A stretch of 64,000 bases of DNA from Pogona vitticeps (GCF_051106095.1 NC_135793.1:4073501-4137500), one strand, 5' to 3'. Numbered from the stretch's first letter, positions 1-61,960 are shown. The notes: generated by a model from the sequence alone, not told the origin. Numbers and translations are program-made.

Positions 1-399
1 GGGAATCGGACCCCCCCCCCCAACCAGAGGCTTCAACCACAGAGCTGTCCAGCAGCTGGCAGCACATGAGTACCATTTATTCTATCCTATCTGTAGTTCG
101 ATGAAGCCCCACTGATCTTAGGGCAGCACAAAGGGCCTGGCAGGGGCTAGAGGGGGCATCAGCCCCGGTTTTTGACTTGGAGAAGGGGGGAGAGCGGGGG
201 TCCCAGCCAAGGGGGGGCCAAAACCTTGCTGGTGGAGGGCCTGGCTTGCTCTCTCTCTTCCCCCCCCATGGTCTGCATCTCCCACCACTCGTGGGGGGGG
301 GAAGGCGTGGAAAAGTTACCAACAGTGTTAGGGAGAGCACCGGTAGCTCCATCTCATTCCTCTTTGGAATTTACAGGCTGTAGTGGATCTTGATGGGCC
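1..399. other. Upstream flank of GAB3
   Basis: The first about 58 bases resemble an antisense tRNA-like SINE head (complement of the B-box region, then CCACAGAGCTGTCCAGC). The rest is G/C-run-rich with no recognisable gene. Confidence 0.4.
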
Positions 400-1086
400 G
401 GGAAGGCGAAAGATCAGCCCCCCCAGGAGGAGGAGGAGGAGGAGGAGGGTGGCAGGGAGGGGGGGTGGCAGCATGGGCTTGTTTTGGTCCCCAGGCCCGG
501 CCCTGGCCCGGCATCACGTGCGCCCCCCCCGTCCCTCCCTCCCCGCCGGGGCTCGCATTGTGCTCAGCGCCGCCGCCGCCGCCGCAATGTCATCGCTTCC
601 TCCTTGAGCTGCAACGGAGGAGGCGGCGGCGGCGCCACCAGCAGCAGCAGCCCCAGCCTCCCCCCAGCCCCCTCCCGGATCGGGACCGGGACCTCGCCTG
701 CAAAGGAGGAGGAGGAGGAGGAGGAAGGAAGGGAGGGAGGAAGGCAGGAGCCGATCGCGACGCCCCGTCCTTTTCCGCCTCCCTTGGCCAAGCGCCCGCT
801 CAGCTGCGGAGAAGGAGGAAGAAAGGGAGGGGGAGCGGCTGGGGCTGCAAGGGTCACCCCCCCACTCCAGCCCCCCCCCGCCCGGCCAGCTCTGGAACCC
901 CTCCATCGGTGCCTCGTCCCCCCCCATTCCCTTGCTTCGCCGCCCGCCCGCCTGGATCCTCGTGGAGTCGGCGGGCGTTCCCCGGGCTCCTTCTCCTCCT
1001 GCTGCTGCTGGTGCTCCTAGTGATAGTTGGGGGTGGGGGGCCCTCTTGCGGCGGCTTCGGGGTGGGGTGGGGGGGTCCGCCCGAAG
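400..1086 (+). promoter_or_regulatory. CpG-island promoter and 5' leader region of GAB3
   Basis: Very GC-rich DNA with frequent CpG, CCG/GGA triplet runs and poly-G/C tracts, ending at the GAB3 start codon. No TATA box is evident. A CACGTG E-box lies at 515-520. The transcription start cannot be fixed. Long open frames on both strands here come from triplet composition, not coding. Confidence 0.7.
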
Positions 1087-49773
<48,687 letters not shown>

Positions 49774-50262
49774 GGCGGAAAAAGTGGCCGGCCGGCTTGA
49801 ATTTGGAGAGCTTTGATTTTTGCACATGGACATCCAGGTTGTTGCAGCACCGAGAGCGAGAAGCTGCCAATATTGCAGGTGGTGGGGATGGCTCTGGTGT
49901 TCCTCCACTTCTGGAACACATCAGTGGGAGATGATGGATACATGGCTTACCAGAGTTATACCATCGGTGTCATCGCCTTGATCGCCCCTTCCAGCAGAGA
50001 TCCGTGGTACCATTGTAGGATCTGAACTTGGGCGCCTCTGAACGTTTCACGGGAACAAAAGCCTTCTTACATCACATTTTGATTACTGTGTTTCCCCCCC
50101 TGTTGTTGTTGCTGTTTTTCTTTTTAAATCCTCATTATTTTAACAGATGCTGCCTCTTCTGTAGCATCTGGTACTGACAAGTATCGGAGAAATAAGGGCT
50201 AAGCATAAGAAACAACCTCAAATACTTTGTAGAAGAAAGAAGAAGGATGGGATGTCCTTTGA

Positions 50263-50268
50263 AATAAA
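50263..50268 (+). terminator. Candidate GAB3 polyadenylation signal
   Basis: AATAAA 490 bases after the stop, followed by a GT-rich stretch (TTTGTTGGGTGTAG). First canonical hexamer after the stop that I noticed. A second candidate is AATAAA at 52638-52643, which would give a 2.9-kb 3' UTR. Confidence 0.5.
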
Positions 50269-50283
50269 ATGCTCTGGCTTTGT

Positions 50284-50475
50284 TGGGTGTAGTGGATAGA
50301 GTGATGGACTAAGACTCTGGAGACCAGGGTTCAAATCCCCGCTCAGCCATGGAAACTCACTGGGTGTGTGGAACTTGTACAACCACTCTTTAAATGTCCC
50401 ACTTACCTTGAAAGCCCTAATCGGGTTGCTATAAGTCTGTTCTGACTTGACGGCACAGAACTAACTAACTCATGT
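50284..50475 (+). mobile_element. Sauria-type SINE, copy 2
   Basis: Same structure: GGGTGTAGTGGATAGAGTG, GGGTTCAAATCCCC, CTCACTGGGTGTGTGG, TCTGTTCTGACTTGACGGCA and an (AACT)n tail. It begins 16 bases after the candidate GAB3 poly(A) hexamer. Confidence 0.88.
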
Positions 50476-51054
50476 AAATAGACCTTCACTGCACTGTTTA
50501 TGTTGTAAATGTGTTATCGCCACCACTGTCATCATCCCGACCAGGCATCCATCACAATTAACACCCTCATCTCCGGTGGCTTTATTGATGTGTTGAGGGA
50601 GGGGCTGGGATAGGGCCCCCCCCTTGTCTGCTAGAAAGAGTCACTTAAAATGTAATATATCTTGACATCAACTGGGTCCCCAGTCTTTACTCTCCAAAGA
50701 ATTAATGAAAAAGACAAAGCTCTCTGTGCCTCCAAATCACAGCGTGGTTGGCAAAGTTATTATTTGTGCTGAAGAGTGGGGTGGGTCAGGGTGGGCCAAA
50801 ACAGAGCAGCGTCAGTGGTGCTGTTTATGGATCCCAGAAGACAAGGCTGTACTGGATCACACAACTCCTTAGGATCCCAAGTATGATCAACATTAGGAGA
50901 CGATCGTAACAAAGGTAAAACTTTTCAGCACTAAGAAATTTTACTTCCCATATTGCCCCTGAACGAAACAAACGAGGGCATTTCCTCTACGGGACTTTGC
51001 TGGGGGAAAACATTTTGTCAAATGTTCTTTAAAGCCAAGCAAAAAAAGCAAAGT

Positions 51055-51300
51055 GTGCTGCTTACAGTATATACCGTCCAGTTGTGCTTAAAGCTCTCTC
51101 TCTGGGCGGTTGATAATTCCATGATGCAGGCTACACATAGACCCACCCTTCTGAGCTGGGCGCTTAATTTACTGACCTTGGAAGGATGGAAGGCTGAGTT
51201 GACCTTCAGCTGGTTCCCTGGATCCACTGGGATGGAACCAAGCCGTGAGCAGAGTTTTCACTGCAGTACTGTAGTTTCTGCCACTGCACCAAGCTCTTTT
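51055..51300 (-). mobile_element. Third SINE family, antisense, decayed
   Basis: CTTAAAGCTCTCTCTCTGGG, CTGAGTTGACCTTCAGCTGG and CACTGCAGTACTGTAGTTTC. Head end eroded. Confidence 0.6.
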
Positions 51301-52014
51301 AGAATTCTTACGTCCTTCCTGAATATTGGGAAAGGAACATTGCCTTCATGTCCTGTTTGGGGACTTCCCAGATGTCGTCTGCTGTGGGAGAAACGGGGAT
51401 TCTTGCATCTTGGGTCACGTCAAAGAAGACTTCGTTCTCATGTTATAACAGGCAGGACCTGCAAGAAAAAGTGTCAGTGTAGGATGAACTTGTTTGACAA
51501 GGTTCTTTTTTTAAAAAGAAGACCTAATTTTCCCCAATCTTTGTGTTTTCTTTCCTCCCCCCCCCCCCGATCCCCAGCTCCAGCATGCTCATTCTTCCCT
51601 CTGGTTTCTCACTAGTTCCATTTGGGCTACACAGGCATCATCATACCACCCTCCACTTTGCTGTTAGCATTAATGGGATTCCCCAAAAATGCACTCTATG
51701 GGCCTTCTTCCAGGTTCCCAGCCGCTCCGTTCCATTCTTCCCTTAACCTGTTCTTCCAGTCTCCTACTCTGGATCCCAGCCTTTACTGGGATCCAGTTTG
51801 GGTAATTCCCCCACGGTATACTGCCTCAAAGCATGAGGCTGCCCCTCGGCCTGCACCCAAGCCCCTCTTGAAAATGAGGAGCGTTGTTTTGGCCACATAA
51901 ACATTGGCACTCACCACGGAGCCTTGAAAACAGAGAATGATGACTATGCCTTCCATTTTTGGGTGAGGAAACCTTGACCTGCTAGATGATTGGAGCGACC
52001 CTCCCACAATTAAT

Positions 52015-52200
52015 CATATTTATTATTTATTTTATTTTATAGCCCGCCTTTCCTTTCAGGAGCTCCATGGTTCTCTTCTTCATTTTACCATAACCACAGT
52101 CTTGCAAGGTAGCTCAGATTGAGGAAATCTGGCTAGCGCAAGCTCTGCCATTGAGTTTTTATGGTTCAGTGAGTGGCTAGAACTTAAGACGTCTCAGTAT
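52015..52200 (-). mobile_element. L2-type LINE or SINE tail, antisense
   Basis: TTATTTATTTTATTTTATAG followed by CCCGCCTTTCCTTTCAGGAG, the complement of a LINE terminus. Confidence 0.5.
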
Positions 52201-53778
52201 CCACTCCATCTCTCTTAACTGTTCTACCACACTGCCACACAATCTGTTACCACTGGTCACGCTGGCTGAAGCGTCTGGACATCTAAAACACTTGGAGGGC
52301 CAAAGGTCTGCCACCCTTTTGGTGGGGGAGGGGCTGTGCTTCCGAAACAGAACCATCGGCAGGAGATTGTGGGTACCACCAGGCCATGGAAAGCTTTGCC
52401 TGCTCATTTCTGCAGAGCGTTCTGCTGTGACACGCAAGTCCGGTCCCCTCTCCCCGAGTGTCAGCCAGCCTAAGGCTTTGCTGCTAAACCAGCCGCCTCT
52501 CCTTGAGCAGACAGTGCACAAAATGGCCTGCATTTTCTGGAGCTGGAAGGGGGGAAGGATAAAACATTCCGTGCCATCAAATCAGATACTGCCAAGCAAA
52601 CTTGTATCTTGTTCGTCTCTGCCTATTTAGCCCGTTCAATAAAGACAATGGAAACCGGCAACCTGACTTTGGGCTCTGTACCATGTTAGCTTTTAGGACC
52701 CCTTTGGGAATCCCATGATCCTCTGGATCAAGGCGGGCGGCGGTAACGTTAGGGGTTACTGTTGTGTTGTGGGGGGTGCAGCACAGGCCACACACTGCCA
52801 GTCCTTGAGTTGTTGGACTGAAGTTTGCATCAGTCCTAATCAGTGCAGCTCAGTCTTGAGAGATCATGGGATCTGTAGTCCAGTAGCATTTGGGAGGACC
52901 CATGTTCCCCATTCTAGTTTTAAGTTAAAGTTTGATTTCATGGTGTCACTAGAAACACAACCTGATACCTAATGTAGGTGTTGGTTTCTTGCAGCTCTCC
53001 CTAGCGGGCCAGGGCTGCTGAGCTTCAAGGTGCCAGCCAGTATCTCTCTGGTCTCCGTGTGAGCAGACAAATTAGTTTTCTTTTCAAAAAGAACAGAATA
53101 AGGTGTCAAAATATATATTAGAGTTGCTTTAGCTAAGGATGTAACACAAGAAACGTAGAGAACAAACACAAAGAAGGTTAGTATGGCCCCTGCAGAGCAA
53201 ATAACTTGATGAATGAATCCATATCTTGTGCTCAGGGACAGAGACGGAGAGATTGAAGAAGAGAAGAAACAACATTTAGGAAAGTGTTGTTTCTTAGATT
53301 ACTGCTCCCGTAATTATCGGCCAGTCAGCAGGTTCAATGTCCAGGAAGTAAAAGCCACGTATGAATAAAGGCTGTGGTTTCCCAAGACCAGAAAAGGCAG
53401 CCAAGGCCCAGGTAAACAGAGCAAAGTCTAGACCTGGTGTTCCGGATGTTGTTTTGCACCCTTTCAAGTCAATGGCCTCTCAGGAGACGAGGGCAACGTT
53501 CTGACTGAGAGATCGAGTGGATGAGGAAAGAGCTGTGTGCTGAATCCAGATGTTCTTTGAACCAGGAATGCGAGATGTGCCCGGGGTCAGCTCCGTGACA
53601 CCTTTTGTCTAATGCCCACCAGGCCTTCCCTCCTCCAGCACTGACCAGCACCAACGCTGGCTGCGCTCTCAGGAGGAGAGGCCACAGAATAGAGAAGGGG
53701 GTGACGGTCATATTGCCTCTTCCCTGAACCTAGCAAATCCACAGGAATGGGTGTATCTTAGAAAGCTCACGTTTTGGG

Positions 53779-54099
53779 CTACGCTGGTGAGCATTCCCCA
53801 AATAGCATGGCCACTAGAGGTTCAAAATTGCAATCTTTCCAGATTCTGAAATAGGCTCTCGCTTCGATGACCCTATCCGACCATCTCGTCCTCTGTCGTC
53901 CCCTTCCCCTCTTGCCTTCACACTTTCCCAACATCAGGGTCTTTTCCAGGGAGTCCTCTCTTCTCATGAGATGGCCAAAGTGTTGGAATGTCAGCTTCAA
54001 GATCTGTCCTTCCAATGAGCACTCAGGGTTGATGGGTAAAGTAAGTGTAGTCAAAAATGGTAATTTTGTCCTGATTCTTAAACAGGCCCTATATTGCAC
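53779..54099 (-). mobile_element. BovB-type LINE fragment (ORF2 C-terminus), antisense
   Basis: The - strand reads QHFGHLMRREDSLEKTLMLG, then KCEGKRGRGRQRTRWSD, very close to the BovB ORF2 C-terminus (FGHLMRR, LGKxEGxRxRGRQR). It stays open for about 106 codons, so it is younger than the copy at 21485. Confidence 0.85.
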
Positions 54100-54559
54100 T
54101 CTGCCCTTAAGCCTATAGTTTACTCTTCACAGCTTACAGATCCCAGTATCTGCCAATCAGCAGTTTCCAAGCTCTGATCTCCTCTTGGCCTGATCACCCG
54201 TGGTTGGGAAAAAGAAAAATTCATTTAGGCAGTGTTGCAACGCAAGGGGCCAATCCAGCAACCCGTGCAAGCTGTTTTCACTTGACTTCTGCTCCAGTTA
54301 TGCATTTAACAGTACATTTGCCCAACCATTTCCTGATGTGATCTTCTCTTCCTTTTCCCTACTACCAGGGAAGAGGGGGTTCTTTTAGAGTCCCACTGGG
54401 AGAACTGAGCAGACCAGCTGTGAGAGGGCAAAAGAGCAAAGAAAACAAGCAAATCTACTGAAATTCCTGCTGGCGACTCCTAAGCCCTTTGTGCATTCAG
54501 TGGTGCATAATTTCTTGTTTACATTTACATCATACCATCCCTCATAATCTCAGCAGAGT

Positions 54560-54680
54560 ATACGTGCCTGTTTTCTATCTTACTTTATCCTTACAACAAT
54601 CTTGTAAGGTGGGCCAGACTGAAAGACAATCTAGGCCAAGGTCACCCATTTGTGAGCCAGTGGGGGCCCAAACCTTGATT
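54560..54680 (-). mobile_element. MIR- or Sauria-like SINE middle, antisense
   Basis: TTATCCTTACAACAATCTTG, TAAGGTGGGCCAGACTGAAA and CCAAGGTCACCCATTTGTGA match the shared SINE core. Termini not visible. Confidence 0.5.
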
Positions 54681-54814
54681 TTAGAAGAGTTAGTCTAACA
54701 ACGTTGACATGACGCCACGATGCTTGATCCAGAATTTAGCCACGCCACCCAGTGCCCACTTATAGGGGACTAAATTCGCAGGTTTCAATTAATAAAGAAA
54801 AGAAAATACAAATA

Positions 54815-54985
54815 TCTAACCTTGATTCATTCAGGCAGGGTTCTCTGGAAAAGTCAATAATGCTGGGAAAGGTGAAAGCAAAAGTGAAAAATTAAATATG
54901 AGATGAACTGACTCCCTCTGCTTTTGCAAACTATGTGGTCATCATAAGTCAGAGGTGATTTGATGGCTCATACCAACAACAGCAG
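54815..54985 (+). mobile_element. BovB-related 3' fragment
   Basis: GGTTCTCTGGAAAAGTCAAT through GTGGTCATCATAAGTCAGAG and GATTTGATGGCTCATACC, ending in an ACAACAGCAG tail. The 3' part of a BovB-like element. Confidence 0.6.
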
Positions 54986-57900
54986 CCCTCCTGAAAGCTG
55001 AGACAGAACTCAAAACGCACAGTCATTTTCCTTCAATGTTTTGTAAGCATCAAACCTGGCGCTTTGCACAGACAGAGGAGCTGAGCTGGGCAGAAGAAGA
55101 AGAAGTTGAAAAGGAGAGGACAACAGTGATCACCTTGTAAAAGAAGAGATATACAGTATTTCTTGAGGTTTCTAAAAGAGGGTTTTGAACAATGACAAAG
55201 AAATGATGAAAATCCGTTTGGGGCCACCAGTCTTTTCAAAAGGATTTACTTGTCTTAGGACATTGGTACGACCCTTTGCAGTGTTTACTCAGATATGCAT
55301 CCCCCTAAGTTTATGGGTCTAGCATCTAAGCAAGGTGTAATGGTCATAGGAGATGTACACATGTGTACGCATTAGCATAAGGTAAGATGTGTTGGGGCAG
55401 GAAGGGAACTCCTACTATTGTGGGTGAGAATCTAGCAAGTGTTTTCTTTAGCAATGAGAGCTGGACATCAAAGATGGTTTAGCTCTGACTTATGTTGACC
55501 CTATCAATGAAATGTCTTTCACTAATTTCTCTGTTGGAGAAGAGTTTGGCCTCTACTACCTGTTCTAGCCACCAGAAAGTATGGGAAAAGATCAGCCCCC
55601 TTGCCTGAAGAGATTGACCTCTACTGTCAGAAATAAGAGAGAAAGGGTCTCTCCAGAGATGGCCCTCCTGCCTCTCTGATGACGTTACCCCCAAAGAGAA
55701 TTTAGACTAATAAGAAATGTCTCACCCCTGGCATTTCGCATCATCAGATCTCCCGAGACTGACCCTGATGAAATGACAGAATCGTGAAGGCCACACCTAT
55801 TTTACCTTGGTTTGTAGGCCAACTGTGGCTTTCCTAATTAATTTCAGGAAAACCAGCAAAAGTAATTCGGTGAATTACATGCACCATTTCAGAGATGCAG
55901 GGCAAATGAATTTTCTTTCTATATATATAAAAAGCTCTGAGATTTAATTTTAACAATACAGAAACAGACAGAAACAATGACTCAAACTATCTTTCACCTC
56001 AGCCCTTCTATTTGGACACAACAACGGGATCTCAACGAGTGTATAATCAAGGCAAGAGAAGGAGCAGTTGTGAGAACACAATGTGGAGAAACAGAATGGT
56101 GTCTTGTTGGCAAAGACAAGAAAAGACAAGACAAGAAAATGCAAAGCCATCTTCCATCTTGGTCCAGATCTTTTAACTTGCATTATTTCTGGAATTGTTT
56201 GGTCCGGAAAGATAAGTGTCTTCTTCATTATCACCTTGTAAGCAGCTGTAACGGTATCAACTGGTGGGCTGTCAGCTCAGGTACACACCCCATCGCTAAC
56301 TTGCAGGGGAGGTTTAAGTCACAGTTGCCAACGTCCCACTACTGTGAACCACCACCCCCCAGTGATACCCAGCTTACTGCCACCCCCACCCCCAGAAACT
56401 AGCCTTGCTCCTCCTCTAGCAATGCTCATGTTGAGAACTGTCATCTTGCCTAGGGACTGGATGAAACACAGCATTGCTCTGAGACGTCCATCAGTGCCCC
56501 AAGACTGGCAGACCTGCGGGGGATAGTAAACACTCTTCCACCACACTTGAGGGCCACAGGGCAGTTTACAGGGTTTAGGCCACACTCTACGGCACACACA
56601 GTTCTGTCCTCTAAGAGATGGGAATGGCAAAGAGAGAGAGATGATCACGGCTACTCCCAGATGTTTGCTGCCTGAGAGGGTTGCTTCATTCTGCCTTGTG
56701 ATAAGTTCAGTGGCTTCGACAGGCTTCCGCCCTGGCTCACCTTCCTTCCTATTGTGGTAAACATTCTGCAGTTTGGCCACTCCATGGAAAAAGAAATGCC
56801 CAGGTCGGGCATTTCTAGAGCAAGTGTTATTTGGCCTCCAGTAGCTGGTAATTGTTCCTTCCCAGCTGCTTTCTCCAGTGTTACTGTTCTTTCAATCAAG
56901 AGTTCATTCTTTGACAACAGCCAGCCCATATAAAACTGCCAAGGCTGGCAATTATAATATTCTTCAAAAAATAAGATTTTTTAAAAAATTGAAGGTGCAT
57001 AAAGAACTGTGGATGGAAGGCTATACGTATGTTGCTAAGGTGTGGGTGGAATGTTTTGTTCATTTTTAAGGCCAGCTGAGTGGCTGCTCCTGTAGATGCC
57101 CAAGCTTTCCCATATAATTTTGACTTTTGCAGCTGAGCCACATGAAAACAAGGGTCTGGCTAATTGATTTTCTCTGACTGGCCATGACCAAGAAGATTCC
57201 CCCCTCACTTTTTTTTTTAAATCATATAGCAGCCAGTGTCTCTTCTAACCGACTTCCAACAAAAATGGGCTGGCTGGCATCTACCCATCAAATACTGTAA
57301 CCAACAAAGAGGACTTACAGAGAAAGATGGTGTTTTCCACATTTAAAAAATAAATTGCAAAGGTCCTGATCCTAAAAGTTTTGTTCTGAGCATCACGTAC
57401 ATATTTTTGTATATGTAGCAAAAGCAAACAACGAAGCTATGTACAGTATATGCGTCAGAAACCAGAAGTCTACAGTCGTGACTAAAACATTAGATTGTGA
57501 AAAACCAGAACAACCAGCTTGGCATGTCAAGTCCAAAAATATTATAGCCCATCTCTCTTACCTCTTGGTAAGAATATATTTCTAGTATATTCTTTCTGGA
57601 CTAGAAATATTGTCTTGGGGACTGGACCAGAAATATCGTCAGATCTAAGAATATTTAAAAACGAGGGAGCTGTGAGATGTTTAGACCTACTCTAGCATCG
57701 TAGATTCACGCTGAAACATCCTATTCTTCGTACTGTGTAACTGGCATGTTGGCTACAGCAGTTAAATGCACCTGCCTCATTGTCTCCTGCTTTGCACTGG
57801 AGGGTTTTTGAGGCAGCGAAGGCGCGTTTAGCGTTCAGGACTCTGATGAACAGGACCAGTGACAAGAAGAATAGACCTCATTCTCTCTCCTGATCGTGCT

Positions 57901-58199
57901 CCAGGCATCCCGTTCCAGATGCAATCGGGCTTTAGGAGGCTGGTCAAAGCCCCCATTGTCCTCTCAAGACAAGCACACATGTGTGTGTGGCCGTCCATCA
58001 CCAACAACCTCTCTTTGGAAGCAGAGCTAAAGCAAAAGGATTCGGCTGATGGGCCGATTCATGGCAGTTCAGTTGAACGACAGCTTCTGAACCACATAAG
58101 ACATTTAAAAAGCTGACTTTTTGCTGGCATTTTTATCCCGACATGATTTTGGGATTTAAGCTGGACCATTCTCAAGGAAGAGCTAAATGCTTGGGGACT

Positions 58200-58350
58200 A
58201 TATCTTTAATATATATATATATGTCGTTTATTTTGATTGTGATGTTTTATTGTCATTTTATGATATTTTATGATTTTGTAAGCTGCCCTGAGTAGACGCT
58301 GTCTAGGGGGGCGGGGTATAAATCGAATGAATGAATAAATAAAACACTAA
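58200..58350 (+). mobile_element. L2-type LINE 3' end
   Basis: TTTTGTAAGCTGCCCTGAGT, GGCGGGGTATAAATCGAATG and AATGAATAAATAAA are the canonical sense L2 terminus. Confidence 0.75.
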
Positions 58351-59969
58351 ATTTATTATCTCTACTGTGTACTGTTGAAATAATATTGTTATCCTCCTCA
58401 GGTGAACTTTTAGAAGAAATAAATGCTACTTACAAATAAGTAAAGGATATCTAAAGACATAAACAGGACACTTTTTTTTCATATCTTGGCATTCAGGCCT
58501 CCAGTTCAGTAAGAGGATTCTGTGAGTGGTGGTTATCTCCTCCTTGCATGTAGGTGTGTTGTCTTGGCTACAACCGGCACTCATTCTTGACAGAGTGAAT
58601 GGTTATTCTCATGGAATCTAATGATAGATTTAAGCCTTTTCATCCAGAACAAGCCTTTTTCTGAATGAAAGGACCCTCCACATTGTCATTTCCTTTAAAT
58701 ACACAGACTGCATATTCTAGGATTTTTAATATCTCTCTCTCCAGTGGAAGCAGGTTTATTGAAACCAAGCATCCATGCTTGTTGCTGTTTCTTTCTTATA
58801 TTGTTCATTTTGTAGGAAGCTTGTAGGAATCATATTTTACTTGTATCTTTTTCATTAATTAAGCCAGGACATTAAACCAATTAACGATGCCATAATGGAA
58901 AAAGACAATTTCTTGCCCCTTAGGTAATCCTATATACAGGTCTACTCGGAAGCTGTATGAGGACTGCACCAGGTAAGTGAATACAGGATGGAAACCTGTT
59001 CCTTCCTTCCTTCCTCCCAGCTGTGTGGGCTCTTACCAAGGTTGTTTGCTCCAACATTCAGTTCTATCAACTCAGTGATCTGACAGCAGGCCATAAGTCC
59101 AACCTTGCTCCTGTCTTTCATTTCCCAGGAGCTAGCACCGAGAGGCACACTGTCGCTCTTACTGGACCATCTTGATTAGCAAGACCACTGATGGCCCAAA
59201 CCTCTACGAATTCATTTAAATCCCTCTTAAACCCATATAAATTCACAGTCATTTTAATATCTTGTGGCACTGATTTTCTGTGTCAATGTGCATTGTGTGT
59301 GGGGGGGAAGTACTTCCCACATACTGTATTGCAGAGACCCCCAGAAGGCTGCTGCATGTCTCTGTGCAGAAATCAATACTTTATAATTGGCCACGTGGTC
59401 CACAAGAGTGGGCTTTGCGCCATAAGCCACTAGGATCCTACACTGCACAGGAAACCTCCACAAGCACAAAAGGCTTCCCCACTGCAGAGGTTAACTCTAA
59501 ATGGAAATCCTCATGATGCTCATAGAGAGGGTTAGAGGTAGCCTGCATGCCCTGCTTTCCCCCCATGCCTGCACATATTAGGACCACTTGCACAGGAAAG
59601 CCGTGCTATTGAGTGTCCTTTGCTGTTCTCTAAAATTCAGAGTATTAACATGACACTGGCCAGGCAGATTGGTGTTGCCGGCTTGGTGGGTGAAGAGGAA
59701 CCATTCTCTTCCACTTATTTCAGCTGCCAAGGGCTTGAAGAATGACATAGCTAGACCTGGCATTTGACCAAGCCCGGTGCCCCAGGCACGGCAGTCTGCT
59801 GAAACACCTGCCCCTCAATTTGTCTGCACCGGCTGGATGAAACAAACAAATATTCCCTTAGGTTGAACACGCAGGTGGAGGGGAAAAAAAACATGCTTGA
59901 ATCAATAATTCTGTTGCCAAACTTCTGAACCATAGAGGAAGAGATCATTAGCAAGTTGTGTGAAGAAAA

Positions 59970-60115
59970 TGGGAACTTGGTATGTTTAGTCTGGAGAAAA
60001 CACTGAGGAGAGACAGGGAAGTATTATTCAAATCTTGGAAAGACCTTCCTATGAAAGTGGGCAAAGACTTGTTCTCTGTTGTCAAAGAAAGAGCACAGAG
60101 TACCAGCACCAGGGC
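59970..60115 (+). mobile_element. CR1/L3-like LINE fragment
   Basis: TTTAGTCTGGAGAAAACACTGA through TCTTGGAAAGACCTTCCTAT and ACTTGTTCTCTGTTGTC follows the CR1 3' region consensus. Short and diverged. Confidence 0.6.
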
Positions 60116-60289
60116 TCCAACCACCAACAGGATGAGGCCTTTTAATTACAGTATAAGAGATTATGACATCATCAGTCATGATCACCTCAGGACTCCCATT
60201 CCCTTCATCTTAACTGCAGTCCTTACAGTAGCTAGAGGGAAAATGGATTTTCCCACTGACAATATATTTTGATGACCTATTTGCCTGAT

Positions 60290-60478
60290 GTTAGGAAAGT
60301 GTGAAGGCAAGAGGAGAAGGGGACTACAGGAGATGATTGCACAGTGTCATTGAAGCGACCGACATGAATTTTACCCAACTCCGGGAGGACGTGGAAGACA
60401 GGAGGGCCTGGCGTGCTCTGGTCTGTGGGGTCGCGAACAGTCGGACATGACTAAATGACTAAACAACAACAATTTGCC
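60290..60478 (+). mobile_element. BovB LINE 3' end
   Basis: Ends GGGGTCGCGAACAGTCGGAC then ATGACTAAATGACTAAACAA and CAACAA, the characteristic BovB terminus. The upstream 110 bases match the end of ORF2. Confidence 0.85.
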
Positions 60479-61960
60479 AGTTGCAATGTAAAGTACTTAC
60501 AGTGCTGATCGAATTGTTGCTGCCGCTGACGACGACCACTAGGTAAGCCTCCCGGAGCTCAGCACCACAGGTCAACCTGAAGAAAACTCCTTTGCTGAGG
60601 ATCCATCCAAATGCAGAGCGACCTCTGATCTACTCATTAATGGAACTGGATTGTAAGGGTTCTAATCTTAGGAAAAGGTGGGCTAAGAGAAGAGGAATGG
60701 GCGAAAACGGGATCAGGGGAGGCAGGAGAGGTGTTGCATTTTTTCACATTCCTAATGAGTCACGCAAGGATGTAATTTCATTGTCCCATATCGAGGCTAT
60801 TACCCTGGACAAGGAAGCAGAGACCATTTCTAGATGGTCTGCTGGAATCTAGTTTAGCTGCCACTAAATTTCATTACCATCTCATTTGGAACTTGTCGGA
60901 TAGCCTGTTCTTGGTTTTAGTCCAGATGTTAATGGACAGGTGTCCATATCACGCCGTCGGCAGGCACACGGGGCACATAGAAGCAAGATCTGTTGCGTTC
61001 AGCAGGGCCTCTCTGGCCAGTGGCCCAACCGTTGCAGCAGAAGGAAGGCAACTGTAGCATCAGCAGAGACAATTCTGAAACCGGTGTCACGTGTGTTTAC
61101 CTTAACAAGCCATTATGACATGAAATGGTTGCAAATGTCTTCAGACCAGCTGGCAATTTCAAGGTGGCCCACGATGGAGATTGTAAAACAGGAAAATGTG
61201 GAAACGGTTCTCCTAAACAACCGAAAACAAGGAACTAAAATTTGTTCAGTCGTATTGCACAACGGAGTATCTCAGGGCCACCTTTAGAGCCTGTCTCTGT
61301 AACTGCTGTGTGAGGCCTTCTCTGTCTGTTAACAATGAATGGTACCTCGCCCACTTGCTTGGAGCAAGTAGCCAAGGATGGAGGAAGTGTGGTTTGTTTA
61401 AAGGTTACCCGGTGAACTTCAGGGGAATTTGAACTTGTCTCTCCTGTCCCTCTCTATCCATCATAAACTGTCCCAGGAAGCTAACTTGGGGTCCCCCCCC
61501 CAAAAAAGGCAGGGAATTAGTGGTTATTATTTTATTTCTACTACTATCAACAGGGAAAGGCATCAGAGTTCTTCATCGACACAGGATGCCGGGCCTGGAA
61601 ATCCGTTCCCATTTGATGTGTTAGTGGTCACTCTTTTACGGACTTACTTCACATGTCAAAATGATTACCCCGGCTTTAGATATCAATCCCCTTGACTTTA
61701 TGGGGGGGCACGTCTACTGCTGCACTTCGGGCGCCCCTAAGACCCGAGGTGGCCACTGGGCATGAGGACTGCAAGAAGCCTCCATGTCCAGAGGCAGTGT
61801 ATCTTAGTTGCATGTATACGCCTGGGTATAGCTGGAGAGGGCAGCCACCCTGGCGCCCTGTTGGAGATGGGCCTTTATGGTGTGGCCCCACCAGGGCAGA
61901 GGTGGGCTTGGGAGAAGGTTGGGGCGGTCGGCATTTTGCCGCCTGAGGCCGAGAAGGGAG

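Larger units (their letters stand above)
50290..61850. other. Intergenic region between GAB3 and the AP180/CALM-like gene
   Basis: 11.5 kb with SINE, L2, BovB and CR1 pieces, listed separately. No conserved exon, tRNA or other RNA gene was recognised. Stretches 55000-57800 and 60500-61850 show nothing identifiable. Confidence 0.7.
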
